From positions 1 to 36,124 of IMG/VR virus record IMGVR_UViG_3300009285_009257: a stretch of 36,124 nucleotides of DNA; one strand, 5' to 3'. Shown here piece after piece: positions 13,682 through 22,700 of the stretch (position 1 is its first letter; each line of letters begins with the position of its first letter). A model generated the notes under the pieces. It saw only the letters and a program-made list of their open reading frames with translations, was not told the DNA's origin and did not search any database. The position numbers and the translations under genes were made by a program. The DNA comes from a virus.

Positions 13682-15125
13682 CGATTTACAATTAAAACTT
13701 TTAAGAGACCCAAAGTTTTATCTTGAAAATTTTTGTAAGATAAAAGGAAAGAAGCCCGGAAGCCTATTGCCATTTGTGCTTAAAGAATGCCAAAAGGATC
13801 TTTTTAATACATTGCGGGTGAATAATAGGGTTATGATCTTGAAGGCCAGACAATTGGGGTTTTCTTCTGCTATGGTGGGCTATTTTTATCACAACACAAT
13901 TATGAACCCAGGAACCAATACGGCTATTATTGGATATAACAGTCAGCTTGTGACAGAGCTTTTGGATAAGGTTAAGACATTTCACCGCACAACACCAGAA
14001 GAGCTTAGGCCTACAATTGAATATAATTCAAAATATGAAATGAGTTTCCCTGCGATGGATTCTAAGATAATTGTGTTGCCATCAACGGAATATGTAGGAC
14101 GGGGCTATACTTTACACAATGTTTTGGTTACGGAGTTGTCTTTCTGGGATAAGGCAGATGAAAAAATGAGTATTTTAGAGGCTTCTGTCCCCATAGACGG
14201 AAAGATTGTTATTGAAAGTACGCCAAATCAAATTGGAGATAGGTACCATAGAATGTGGATGGATGATAATAATGGTTATATTAAAAAGTCATATGGTTAT
14301 CACTGGGGATATACTGATGACGAAATAAACTTGATTAGGAGACGCCTTAACGATCCAAAGAAGTTTGCTCGTGAATACTTGTTGCAATTCATGTCGTCAG
14401 GGCGTCCAGTATTTGACCAAAACGTTATCCTTGAATCTCGTAAAAATATTTTGGGAGAGAACGATGTGGTTGAAGTCGGTGACGGCAAAAAGCATATTGT
14501 TTCAATGGAAGATGGTTTTAGAATTTATAAACCAATAGACCCAGGAGGATTGTACATATTTGGGGTTGATACCTCTGAAGGTATGGAGGACGGTGATTAT
14601 TCTGTTATTATTGTTTGGGACAGGAAAACGGGTGAAGAGGTCGCTTTATATAGAGGACTTGTTCCTCCAGATAGGTTGGCTGATAAACTTGATGTGTGGG
14701 GTCGTAGATACAATAACGCCTTGATGGTGGTAGAGGTTAATAATCATGGACTTACTACACTCACATGTTTAAGGCAAAAACTATATCCTAATCTTTATTT
14801 TCGTCCATCGAAATTTGAAACTATGGGACAGCCTGTTAGTGATAGGTTAGGGTGGAAGACCAATAAGGTTACACGACCACTTCTTATAGACGAACTTGCA
14901 AAGGCGTTGAGGGATGGAGAGATAATTATTCACAGTAAAGAGCTTTTAGATGAAATGACCACAATGGTTTATAACGATAACGGTGATATGGTATCTCAAA
15001 GGGGGTATCATGATGACTGTATTTTTGCTGCTGGTATAGGGTTACAAGGATTTAAGGTAATGTACGATAAAGAGTTGACGCAGATAGATTATTCAAAACA
15101 CCTTCCTTCTTCATTTTCATATTAG
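13671..15125 (+). CDS. terL: Terminase large subunit (TerL), 484 aa
   Basis: This is the packaging motor. The ATPase domain has the variant Walker A KARQLGFSS (residues 58-66) and Walker B VLVTE (151-155). The nuclease domain carries its acidic residues in order: GVDTSEGMEDGDYS with D300, VVEVNNHG with E355, and YHDDC with D448/D449. I start at ATG 13671 (MKNNDLQ), which overlaps TerS, rather than at an ATG eight codons upstream. It would cut concatemers and pump DNA through the portal encoded next. All expected catalytic residues are present. Confidence 0.93.
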   Translation: MKNNDLQLKLLRDPKFYLENFCKIKGKKPGSLLPFVLKECQKDLFNTLRVNNRVMILKARQLGFSSAMVGYFYHNTIMNPGTNTAIIGYNSQLVTELLDKVKTFHRTTPEELRPTIEYNSKYEMSFPAMDSKIIVLPSTEYVGRGYTLHNVLVTELSFWDKADEKMSILEASVPIDGKIVIESTPNQIGDRYHRMWMDDNNGYIKKSYGYHWGYTDDEINLIRRRLNDPKKFAREYLLQFMSSGRPVFDQNVILESRKNILGENDVVEVGDGKKHIVSMEDGFRIYKPIDPGGLYIFGVDTSEGMEDGDYSVIIVWDRKTGEEVALYRGLVPPDRLADKLDVWGRRYNNALMVVEVNNHGLTTLTCLRQKLYPNLYFRPSKFETMGQPVSDRLGWKTNKVTRPLLIDELAKALRDGEIIIHSKELLDEMTTMVYNDNGDMVSQRGYHDDCIFAAGIGLQGFKVMYDKELTQIDYSKHLPSSFSY

Positions 15126-15147
15126 TTAATTTATATAATTTTTTGTT

Positions 15148-17250
15148 ATGGTTAGAAACCAATATTTAGCGTCTGATTTTGGTGATGTAGAGTTGATAAG
15201 AACATTCACACTTCAAAAAGATGATGCAAAGAGATATTTTGATGTTTGTATAAAACCAAGGTTTGATAGATCTTATAAGCTTTATGTCGCTTATAATGGT
15301 GACCGGGCACAGCAAATAAAGGCATGGCAGGCAAACTTTTTTGTTCCTTATGTAAACTCTGTAGTTGAGACCTTAATGCCTCGTATCCTTGATGCTAGAC
15401 CTGATTTTTCCGTTATGGGCAGAACTGAGAATGACCAGTTAAAAGCAATTAAGGTTCAACAGCTTGGAGAGTTTTCTTGGGAGATTGCAGGTATGGACCC
15501 TACAACTGAAAATTTAGTTAGAGCGTCAATGATTTATGGGATATCTTTTCTTCAGGCTAGTTGGAAACAGGATATCCGTGATGGTTTATTTTTGCAGACA
15601 AAGGATATTTCTAAAAAGAAGCTTAATTATAAAAAGGAAACAAGGACATTTTATGACGCCCCATATGCTGAATATGTTGACCCATACGACCTTTGGTATG
15701 ATTGGCATAATATAAAAAGAGAGGATAAACAGTATTGGTTTAGGCGTAGGGTTATTCCTGGTTCTGTTATTAAAAGAAGTTATCCTGGGGCAGATAAAAA
15801 GAGGTTAGAATTAGCTCTTAACAAACCAGGTGGGGATTTAACAGATTTTGCCAATATTAGAATGGAGGTAAAGTCAAATCACGATAAAATTGTAAAAAAT
15901 GCAGACAGATCTAATGCTGGTGTTGCTAGTGGTGTAAATGTATATAATGTTGATAGGTATGGGTCTGAAACGTCTAGGGATTTGCGGATGTATGAGGTTT
16001 TTGAATGGTGGAGACCATATGAGGACTCTTATGCGGTTATGGTTAATGATGTTCCAATTCTTAGGGGCGGTTCAATCCCAATACCGTATGATTTCAAGGA
16101 AGCACCATTTATAGAATTTCCTTATTTAAGACTTCCAAATGAGTTTGAAGGGTATGGATTACCAATGCTTTTAGAGAATCCACAGATAATGCTTAATATG
16201 ATTAAAAATCAGAGGTTGGATGCAGTTACCCTTAATATCCATAAAATGTGGATTGTTAATCCTCTTGCCAATGTAAACAAGGATGAATTAGTAACACGAC
16301 CATTTGGTATTGTTTATTCAGCTGACCCGAATGGTGTTAGGGAAATTCAGTTTAGTGACGTTAAAGGTAGTGCCTACAAGGAAGAAGAATTGCTTAAAGG
16401 CGATATGCGTTATGCTTCAGGCGTTGATGATTTTTCAATGGGTCAGGGCGGTGGTGCTAACAGTGCGACTGAAATTCGTCATTTAAGAGAATCAACGCTT
16501 GAGCGAGTGAGGTTGTTTGTTAATCATTTAGGCGATGGTTATGCTACTCTTTTGAGGTATTGGATTTCAATGTATAGACAGTTTTTTACTGACAATCTTA
16601 TTATTCGTATAACTGGAGATGATGGCAAAGACGCTTTTCCCTTAATAGAAAAAGATGACATATTCGGTCAATATGATTATAAGGCTACTGTAATGCCGTC
16701 TATTGCTGGGAAAAACGATATAGACAAAAAACAAGGGATGGATTTATTCCAGTTGCTTTCTCAGTTGCCTTTTGTTGACCCTAAAAAATTAACTTCAAAG
16801 GTGTTGCATAGTTGGGGGTGGTCTTTGGATTCCATTGTTAAAAAAGAAGACGACACTTTATCACCTGATATGGCTGGGATGGTTGGGCCAGACGGCATGC
16901 CTGTCCCAGGCGGTGAATTGCCGATTCCTAATGGTCAAGTGCCACCATATCAACAGCCATCAGGTCAATCATTACCAAGTATATCTTCTGGTGAAATACC
17001 GGCAGGTGTTGTGCAACAAGCAATAGCTCTTCTCGGTGGAGCAACTTCAAATTCTTCATTCAGGGAGGCAAGTGCTCCGATTAATCTTTTAAAAGCTGGG
17101 GCATTACCCCCAACAGCTCCAAAAATTGGTGGGACAACAAACCCAGGGGGTTTCAATCGTGGTGGAAAGGTTAACACTAATATACCTATTAATACTGAAT
17201 ATAACCCCGAGGCTAATTTATTAAATAGAGTAAATAATATTCAACGTTAA
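15148..17250 (+). CDS. Portal protein, 700 aa
   Basis: This large protein lies directly after TerL, as portals do. It has an N-terminal alpha/beta region with YVNSVVETLMPRILDARPDF (about 72-91), a wing/stem region, and MGQGGGANSATEIRHLRES (about 430-448), the usual portal pattern of an N/S-A-T-E segment before a long helix. The final 120 residues are Pro/Gly/Asn-rich and probably disordered. It would form the dodecameric ring for DNA entry. At 700 aa it is in the size range of podovirus-type portals. The family assignment is from synteny and pattern. Confidence 0.85.
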   Translation: MVRNQYLASDFGDVELIRTFTLQKDDAKRYFDVCIKPRFDRSYKLYVAYNGDRAQQIKAWQANFFVPYVNSVVETLMPRILDARPDFSVMGRTENDQLKAIKVQQLGEFSWEIAGMDPTTENLVRASMIYGISFLQASWKQDIRDGLFLQTKDISKKKLNYKKETRTFYDAPYAEYVDPYDLWYDWHNIKREDKQYWFRRRVIPGSVIKRSYPGADKKRLELALNKPGGDLTDFANIRMEVKSNHDKIVKNADRSNAGVASGVNVYNVDRYGSETSRDLRMYEVFEWWRPYEDSYAVMVNDVPILRGGSIPIPYDFKEAPFIEFPYLRLPNEFEGYGLPMLLENPQIMLNMIKNQRLDAVTLNIHKMWIVNPLANVNKDELVTRPFGIVYSADPNGVREIQFSDVKGSAYKEEELLKGDMRYASGVDDFSMGQGGGANSATEIRHLRESTLERVRLFVNHLGDGYATLLRYWISMYRQFFTDNLIIRITGDDGKDAFPLIEKDDIFGQYDYKATVMPSIAGKNDIDKKQGMDLFQLLSQLPFVDPKKLTSKVLHSWGWSLDSIVKKEDDTLSPDMAGMVGPDGMPVPGGELPIPNGQVPPYQQPSGQSLPSISSGEIPAGVVQQAIALLGGATSNSSFREASAPINLLKAGALPPTAPKIGGTTNPGGFNRGGKVNTNIPINTEYNPEANLLNRVNNIQR

Positions 17251-17254
17251 ATAT

Positions 17255-17425
17255 ATGGTAAACAACAAAAGAAAGTGGATGCAAGAGATTTTATCTCGTA
17301 TAACAGGAAATCGGTATAATACAAATATTAAAGAGCGTAGATATAACAAAAAGAATATTGATAAGAACACTTTAGAAAAATTAAAAAGGAAAAACCTAGA
17401 TAAAGTTTATATACACGAAGCTTAA
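17255..17425 (+). CDS. Small basic protein, 56 aa
   Basis: The ORF starts 4 nt after the portal stop. It encodes a very basic peptide (MVNNKRKWMQEILSRITGNR, then YNKKNIDKNTLEKLKRKNLD) with one or two helices. It probably binds nucleic acid or the head interior, but no family is recognised. Its support is the tight spacing and an unbroken frame from ATG to TAA. Confidence 0.55.
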   Translation: MVNNKRKWMQEILSRITGNRYNTNIKERRYNKKNIDKNTLEKLKRKNLDKVYIHEA

Positions 17426-17437
17426 TTATATCATTAT

Positions 17438-17656
17438 ATGACTAGTAAAAAAAACGGATGGGTAGTATCATTATTATCAAAATTGTTTAAGAAAAAAAAT
17501 AAAGAGCAAAAACTTAATCCATTATATGACTCAACGCTCAAGCCTACACAAAAAATATTAAAAGAAAAAACTGATTATAATAGGGAGTTGCTTCCAGATG
17601 AAAAGAAACATTGGGATAGGGTATTTAAAACAATAGACTGGACAAAGTGGCGTTAA
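17438..17656 (+). CDS. Small basic protein, 72 aa
   Basis: The N-terminal part (KKNGWVVSLLSKLFKKKNKE) could be an amphipathic helix. The C-terminus is rich in charged residues and tryptophan (KKHWDRVFKTIDWTKWR). There is no full membrane span. It lies in the run of small genes between portal and scaffold. The function is unknown. Confidence 0.6.
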   Translation: MTSKKNGWVVSLLSKLFKKKNKEQKLNPLYDSTLKPTQKILKEKTDYNRELLPDEKKHWDRVFKTIDWTKWR

Positions 17657-17682
17657 AAATTATTAATAACTTATGAAGATTT

Positions 17683-18066
17683 ATGCCTAGAAAAAAGAAG
17701 GTGGCAGGTGAGGTTACTCAAGAATCACTAAAAGGTTCTGAGGAGACTACACCAAATAGTGATGTTTATTCAATGCCAAAGGATGAGTTTGATAACTTTT
17801 TAGTCAGTATTTGTGATACTCCATTTTGGCATGCGTTAAATCGTTTTGCTCAAGAGAGAAATTATGACCTTATAAGTCTTTTGGGGTATATAGATTCATA
17901 CAAGAATCCCCATGATATGTCTAAGACTCAAGGGAAGCGTGAGGGTGAGTTTGATTTTATTAATTATGTAAATGAATTGGTAAAAAGAAAAAACATGACA
18001 CCCGAAGATTTGTTAGCACTTGAGGAAGCAGAAGCAAAATCTATGGGTAACTACACAAAATATTAG
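17683..18066 (+). CDS. Hypothetical late protein, 127 aa
   Basis: This soluble, mainly helical protein has a basic start (MPRKKKVAGE), a polar linker, then an ordered region EFDNFLVSICDTPFWHALNR and FDFINYVNELVKRKNMTPED. It ends acidic. It shares the segment NSDVYSMP with the protein starting at 18133 (NSDVYYPN), which may be chance. A late promoter repeat follows 10 nt after its stop. Confidence 0.62.
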   Translation: MPRKKKVAGEVTQESLKGSEETTPNSDVYSMPKDEFDNFLVSICDTPFWHALNRFAQERNYDLISLLGYIDSYKNPHDMSKTQGKREGEFDFINYVNELVKRKNMTPEDLLALEEAEAKSMGNYTKY

Positions 18067-18075
18067 CCAATATAG

Positions 18076-18097
18076 TGGGACTTGTGTTATAATATAA
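18076..18097 (+). promoter_or_regulatory. Late promoter, copy 2 of an exact 22-nt repeat
   Basis: Identical over 22 nt to 11920-11941, with TATAAT in the same place. The predicted start is about 30 nt before ATG 18133. It gives the scaffold/capsid genes their own late promoter. Confidence 0.65.
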
Positions 18098-18132
18098 GAA
18101 GATTTAGTAATAAAACTTTAATAATTTGCATT

Positions 18133-18432
18133 ATGGCAGATAAGTATACTAAAAATCAGATGGCTAAAGAGATAACAAAAATGGTTAAGATGAAAGATGT
18201 AGGTAAAAAAATGGAGGAAACAGAAATGCCATTAACAGCATCTAATAGTGATGTTTATTATCCCAATCTTTATTTAAGCACAAAGCAGGTACCATCATTA
18301 TCTGGCTTAGAGGTTGGTGATGAGTGTGTTTTTGTTGTCACAACAAAGGTTATTCGTCACGAGATTAACGAAACTGATAACAACTCAAAGGAATGTTTTG
18401 ATTTTGAGGTTAGAAAAATTGGTAAAATATAA
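18133..18432 (+). CDS. Hypothetical late protein, 99 aa
   Basis: I start at ATG 18133 (MADKYTKNQM), because the frame upstream is occupied by the promoter repeat. The N-terminal half is lysine- and methionine-rich and helical. The C-terminal half is beta-like (LEVGDECVFVVTTKVIRHEI, ECFDFEVRKIGKI), possibly a small barrel. It is unrecognised and lies in the head-gene cluster. Confidence 0.6.
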   Translation: MADKYTKNQMAKEITKMVKMKDVGKKMEETEMPLTASNSDVYYPNLYLSTKQVPSLSGLEVGDECVFVVTTKVIRHEINETDNNSKECFDFEVRKIGKI

Positions 18433-18439
18433 ATAATTT

Positions 18440-18589
18440 ATGATGTATGACAATATGCCAAGGACAGCCATGTCATCTAAGGTTGAAGGCAGGCTTAAAG
18501 AGTCTATGGATGTTCGTAAAAAGAAAAACAAGCTGGCTAGAAAAATGGTTGATCGATATGGTGGTGTTGGTGGTAAAAAAATGTATTAA
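18440..18589 (+). CDS. Small basic protein, 49 aa
   Basis: The ATG follows the previous stop by 7 nt. The peptide MMYDNMPRTAMSSKVEGRLK, then SMDVRKKKNKLARKMVDRYG, is basic and helical with a Gly-rich end. It is possibly a minor head or nucleic-acid-binding protein. It was found by reading the stretch between its neighbours and is unrecognised. Confidence 0.5.
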   Translation: MMYDNMPRTAMSSKVEGRLKESMDVRKKKNKLARKMVDRYGGVGGKKMY

Positions 18590-18607
18590 ATAATTTATAA
18601 AAAAACT

Positions 18608-18760
18608 ATGAAGAATGTTATCACGGGGAAAATAGTCTCTTTAATCGGAGATAAACTGAAAGAGCAAAAGTTAAAAGAAAAATCTGGTGGTGATATTAAT
18701 TTGGGTAATTTAGCGAAAAAACTGGCAGAAAGGAAGCAGACTATTTCTAGCGAACAATAG
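18608..18760 (+). CDS. Small protein, 50 aa
   Basis: ATG 18608 to TAG 18760 encodes MKNVITGKIVSLIGDKLKEQ, followed by a Lys-rich helix and NLGNLAKKLAERKQ. It is amphipathic, with no clear membrane span. It sits 18 nt after the 49-aa gene in the same direction. The function is unknown. Confidence 0.5.
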   Translation: MKNVITGKIVSLIGDKLKEQKLKEKSGGDINLGNLAKKLAERKQTISSEQ

Positions 18761-18822
18761 TGAGTTCATTTGTTTTTTACAATATATTTTGTCTAAGTAA
18801 TTATTAATTATGAAGTAAACTT

Positions 18823-19671
18823 ATGGCTAAAGAAGCAAACAACACAGAGTCCACAAACAAAGACGTGGGAGCCCCTGTCTCGGATCTACCTAAATCGCCA
18901 AATGATTTAGGCAGGCAGCCCGAACCGTCTTCAAACGCTAACAATGAAGGTGAAAAGAAGGAAGATGTTAATCTTAGTGATTATGTCCCTAAGACTGACT
19001 ACGAAAATTTAGTTGAGAAGCTTACTGAGCAGGGTGGTGAACTTGGAGACCTTAGAAAATTCTTCAATGAAATATCACCCCTATTAGAAAAGCTTCACAG
19101 CGACCCTGAATTAGCTGAGGCTATCTTGGATGACAAGATTAACTCCAGTTTATTACAGGATGTTTTAAGTGGTAAAATTAATAAAGAAGATGCAACCACA
19201 ATGACTAGTGCCTATAAAGAGGTGAAAAAAGAATTGGGGGATAAAAAGCTTGAAACTTTAAATTCCGATGCGATTGAGGAGCTTGTTGAGAAAAAAATGC
19301 AGGAAAAAATGTCTAAGGTCGAAAAAGACCTTACTCATAACATTTCTGAAATTGAAGAAAAGCGAAGCTTTGAAAAAAGCGTTGAAAGTTTTATCAATAC
19401 GACAAGCGATTTTCCTGAATACGCAGACGCAATAACCAAATGGCTTGAAGACCATCCTGATGTTTATGACATTAATGTGGCTTACTATGCGGTTAAGGGT
19501 GAAAATGAAGCCCAAAAGGCGGTTAAGGATAAAGAAAAAGAGGAAGCCGAAATAGCTAAAGGTAACGCCTTAAACGCTAGTGGCGGAGGGTCTCAAGGTG
19601 GTCGAATGCCATCACAGACTCCAACCATTGACGATTTTATTGGAGGACCTAGTAATCCAAATTCTTTTTAA
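18823..19671 (+). CDS. Putative capsid scaffolding protein, 282 aa
   Basis: The N-terminal 50 residues are polar and probably disordered. Then come long charged helices with coiled-coil character (about 50-200, for example EELVEKKMQEKMSKVEKDLT). A Gly/Ser-rich linker and a short C-terminal helix TPTIDDFIGG follow. This design and the place immediately before the major capsid gene are typical of phage scaffolds, whose C-terminal helix binds capsid protein. No protease motif is visible. The call rests on architecture and synteny. Confidence 0.7.
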   Translation: MAKEANNTESTNKDVGAPVSDLPKSPNDLGRQPEPSSNANNEGEKKEDVNLSDYVPKTDYENLVEKLTEQGGELGDLRKFFNEISPLLEKLHSDPELAEAILDDKINSSLLQDVLSGKINKEDATTMTSAYKEVKKELGDKKLETLNSDAIEELVEKKMQEKMSKVEKDLTHNISEIEEKRSFEKSVESFINTTSDFPEYADAITKWLEDHPDVYDINVAYYAVKGENEAQKAVKDKEKEEAEIAKGNALNASGGGSQGGRMPSQTPTIDDFIGGPSNPNSF

Positions 19672-19712
19672 TCTCATTTCAAGGTATTGGGATTATGGTT
19701 TAAAGATTTTAT

Positions 19713-22700
19713 ATGGCACAATTTCCATATTATAGCGAGCCTAAAAATGGGTGGGCACCCGTGCAGTAATGCACGGAGGGTAATATTGGAAAACAACAAA
19801 ATGCTGGAAATTCTTGTTAGAAATTCATTACCTAAGAGTAAAAATATGGATTTAGAGAAAATCAGCAGCGAGAATATTAATAAAGAATTAGCCTATTTGT
19901 TTGGAGTTTATCTTACTGATGGGTGTATATCTAAAAGTAAAGATAAATATGGATATTATTATAATTTTTCTTTAAGGACGATAGACATTGAGTTTGCAGA
20001 TAGAACACTTGCTTGTATAAAACTGTTAATACCGTCTTGTCGTGCGAATATTAATCGCCTCGAGCCGATAGACAGGCATTGGCCAAACGGTCACGTGTCA
20101 AAAACACAAGTACAATACTGTATAAATGTTGGGTTTAAAAAGTTAAAAGATATATTTTGGGAGCAGACAAACAAGAAAACGCATATACCCTTTGTCATAT
20201 GGCGTGCACCAGATGTGATAAAAAAACATTTTATCGCAGGAGTGATGGATGGTGATGGGTGGATATCTAAAACTTTGAGACCAGATAAGGAAAACATTCA
20301 ATATAGAATTGGTGTTGGCAAAACTGAGGGTAGTTGGATATTAGAGTTTAAAGACTTTTTAGAAAAATTAGGTGTAAAAACATTAAAAATAGAACGTAAT
20401 TTCTCTTCTGGTAGAAAAAAGGTGTTAATCTGTTTTGGGATAAGAGTAGAATCGTTTATTGATCACGGTTTGTTTTTCACTATATTCAGAAAACAAAGTA
20501 GAATAATTGATTTTATTAATAGACGTTCAGAGACTAAACGTTGTGAATCCTTTGGGATTAAGATATAGTCCGATCTTTATAGAGATATAAAGTAAACATT
20601 GATTGACCCACAATCAGGGGGCGGTGGCTTCTGCTGCTAGAGATACTTCAACGTCATCTACTGAGCAGCGATTAGTAGTGGATGCCGTTGATAAAGTCTT
20701 CTTACTTGAACCTCGCAAGCATCCGCTTACAACCTTACTGACTACTGTTGGTAAAGTGTATGATGGTAAGGCTTGGACGGGAGCTGGTATTCTTAAAAAG
20801 GAAACAGGCAACCCAGAGTTTAAAAAATCCACTTGGACTCTGGTTTAACAAAAACTTTGCTTATATGCTGGAAACTCCGAGTATCTAATAGTACTGATTA
20901 GTAAAAATCTATTAGTGCGGACAATCAGCAGGGAAAAAATAAAATATATGATTAATGATAGTGACTTTTTTTGGTTGGCCGGAATTATTGATGGAGAGGG
21001 ATATTTAACAACCAATAAACGTCAAGGAGTTCATAAGAAAAGAAACAATGGTAATGGACAATATTCGTTTATTACAAGGATAGGTGTTGGTAATACTGAT
21101 GTTGAATTGATAAAGAAGGTTTCTGAAATATTTTATGTGCTTGGAGCTAAATTTTATTTTACTCTTCATACTCCTAATAAAAAGTTTGTCAATGCAATGG
21201 ATTATCTGTCTATTAACGTAGAGGGATATAGATCAACTAAAAAAATACTAGATGCAATAATAGATAAATTGCACTCTAACAAAAAAAGACAAGCTAAAAA
21301 AATACTCGAATACATAGAGTATAGACTATCAATGTTTCAAAAGAGAAATGTTAATGGTACACTGTGCTCTAAAATTAAGAAAGAGCAGTTTGAGTCTATT
21401 GATAAAAAGTTCGAAGAATCTCTTAGATATCTTAAGCATTATCAAATTTTGCCCTCAACGACTAGACGCAAAGCGTCTACCCCTTTAGAAATAATAGGTG
21501 GTAGTAAAGATATAGTCTGATCTATATAGCGATATATAGAGGCATATGCCCCAGAGTAAGTCTGGTAACAAGCTTCAATGAAGTGGTTTAGAAAATTCTC
21601 GGACCACTAAAAATTTAACTATTTGCTGGAATAACCTAAAGTCATAATTACTACTAAGTAAAAATATTATGAATAATACAATGGTCAATCAGCAGGTAAC
21701 TACACATCAAATTGCATGGTTAGCGGGCGTATGGGATGGAGAGGGAACATTCACCATAGTATATGATACTAATAAACGATATGTTCCAAGAATAACTCTA
21801 TCTAACACCGATGTAGTAATGATAAATGAGATTATAAAAATATTTGATGCATCTGGCATCAATGGTCACATTTGGCAAGAAACAACATCTAGAAAACCTA
21901 ATCATAAAAAAGCTTATCACATAACGGTCAATAAAATGGAAGACGTTAAGGTGATAACAAAATTGATGCTACCGTATCTGATTTCAAAAAAGCCAAGGGC
22001 TGAATTACTTTTAAGATTCTTAGAATCTAGGAGTTATTATAAGTCTAAGGCTGAGAGAGATTCTAAAACTGGTCGTGTTCTTGGGATAATAAAACAAGGA
22101 TATAGTGATGAAGAAAAATCATTATTTGACCAGATGAAGGAATTAAATCAAGTAGGTATTAAAGTAGAAACCTCAGAGACTACACGTTAAACATCCTTAT
22201 GGATGATGATATAGTCCGACCTCGTGCGATATCACGAGAATTACACAGAAATGATGTAATACCCAATTATGGGTTAACAAATGCGAAGATTTTTATGGCG
22301 GACGTTACGCAAAGGTAAGTGGAACTTATTCCGCTTCAGGTGGTGTAACAATTACTGTAACTAGTGCTGGGTCTAGCTCGGCTTATATTTTCACGGTTGG
22401 TGACGTTATTCTTAACGCCAGAACTGGTGAAAGAATGCTTGTAGCTACGATTGCTGGTGCAACAACAATTACTATTGCTTCAGGTGGCCGTTCGCTCGGT
22501 GCGACTGCGGCTGCTGCTGGAGCTGATGGTGATGGTTTGTTCTTGATTGGTAATGCGAATGAGGAAAATTCAAGTGCTAAGAACATTAACACTACACAAT
22601 CCTCTCCGCTGACCAACTATACTTTAATAAAAATTTGGGTATAGTAAAATTCAACTATATGCTGGGATATCTTGTTATGGTGTAAATAGGATACTAGGCG

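Noticed and set aside
18823-19671. Scaffold fused to a prohead protease
   Set aside because: No Ser-His-type protease motif is visible; the chain is disordered and coiled-coil throughout.
19762-20601. Alternative intron 1 junctions (U19762 with G20601)
   Set aside because: The frame would fit, but the P1 pairing ACCCGU/GAGGGU has a G-A mismatch next to the splice site and lies in the wrong relation to the hairpin. AUAUUAU/GUAAUAU is longer and spaced from P like the other introns. Not fully excluded.
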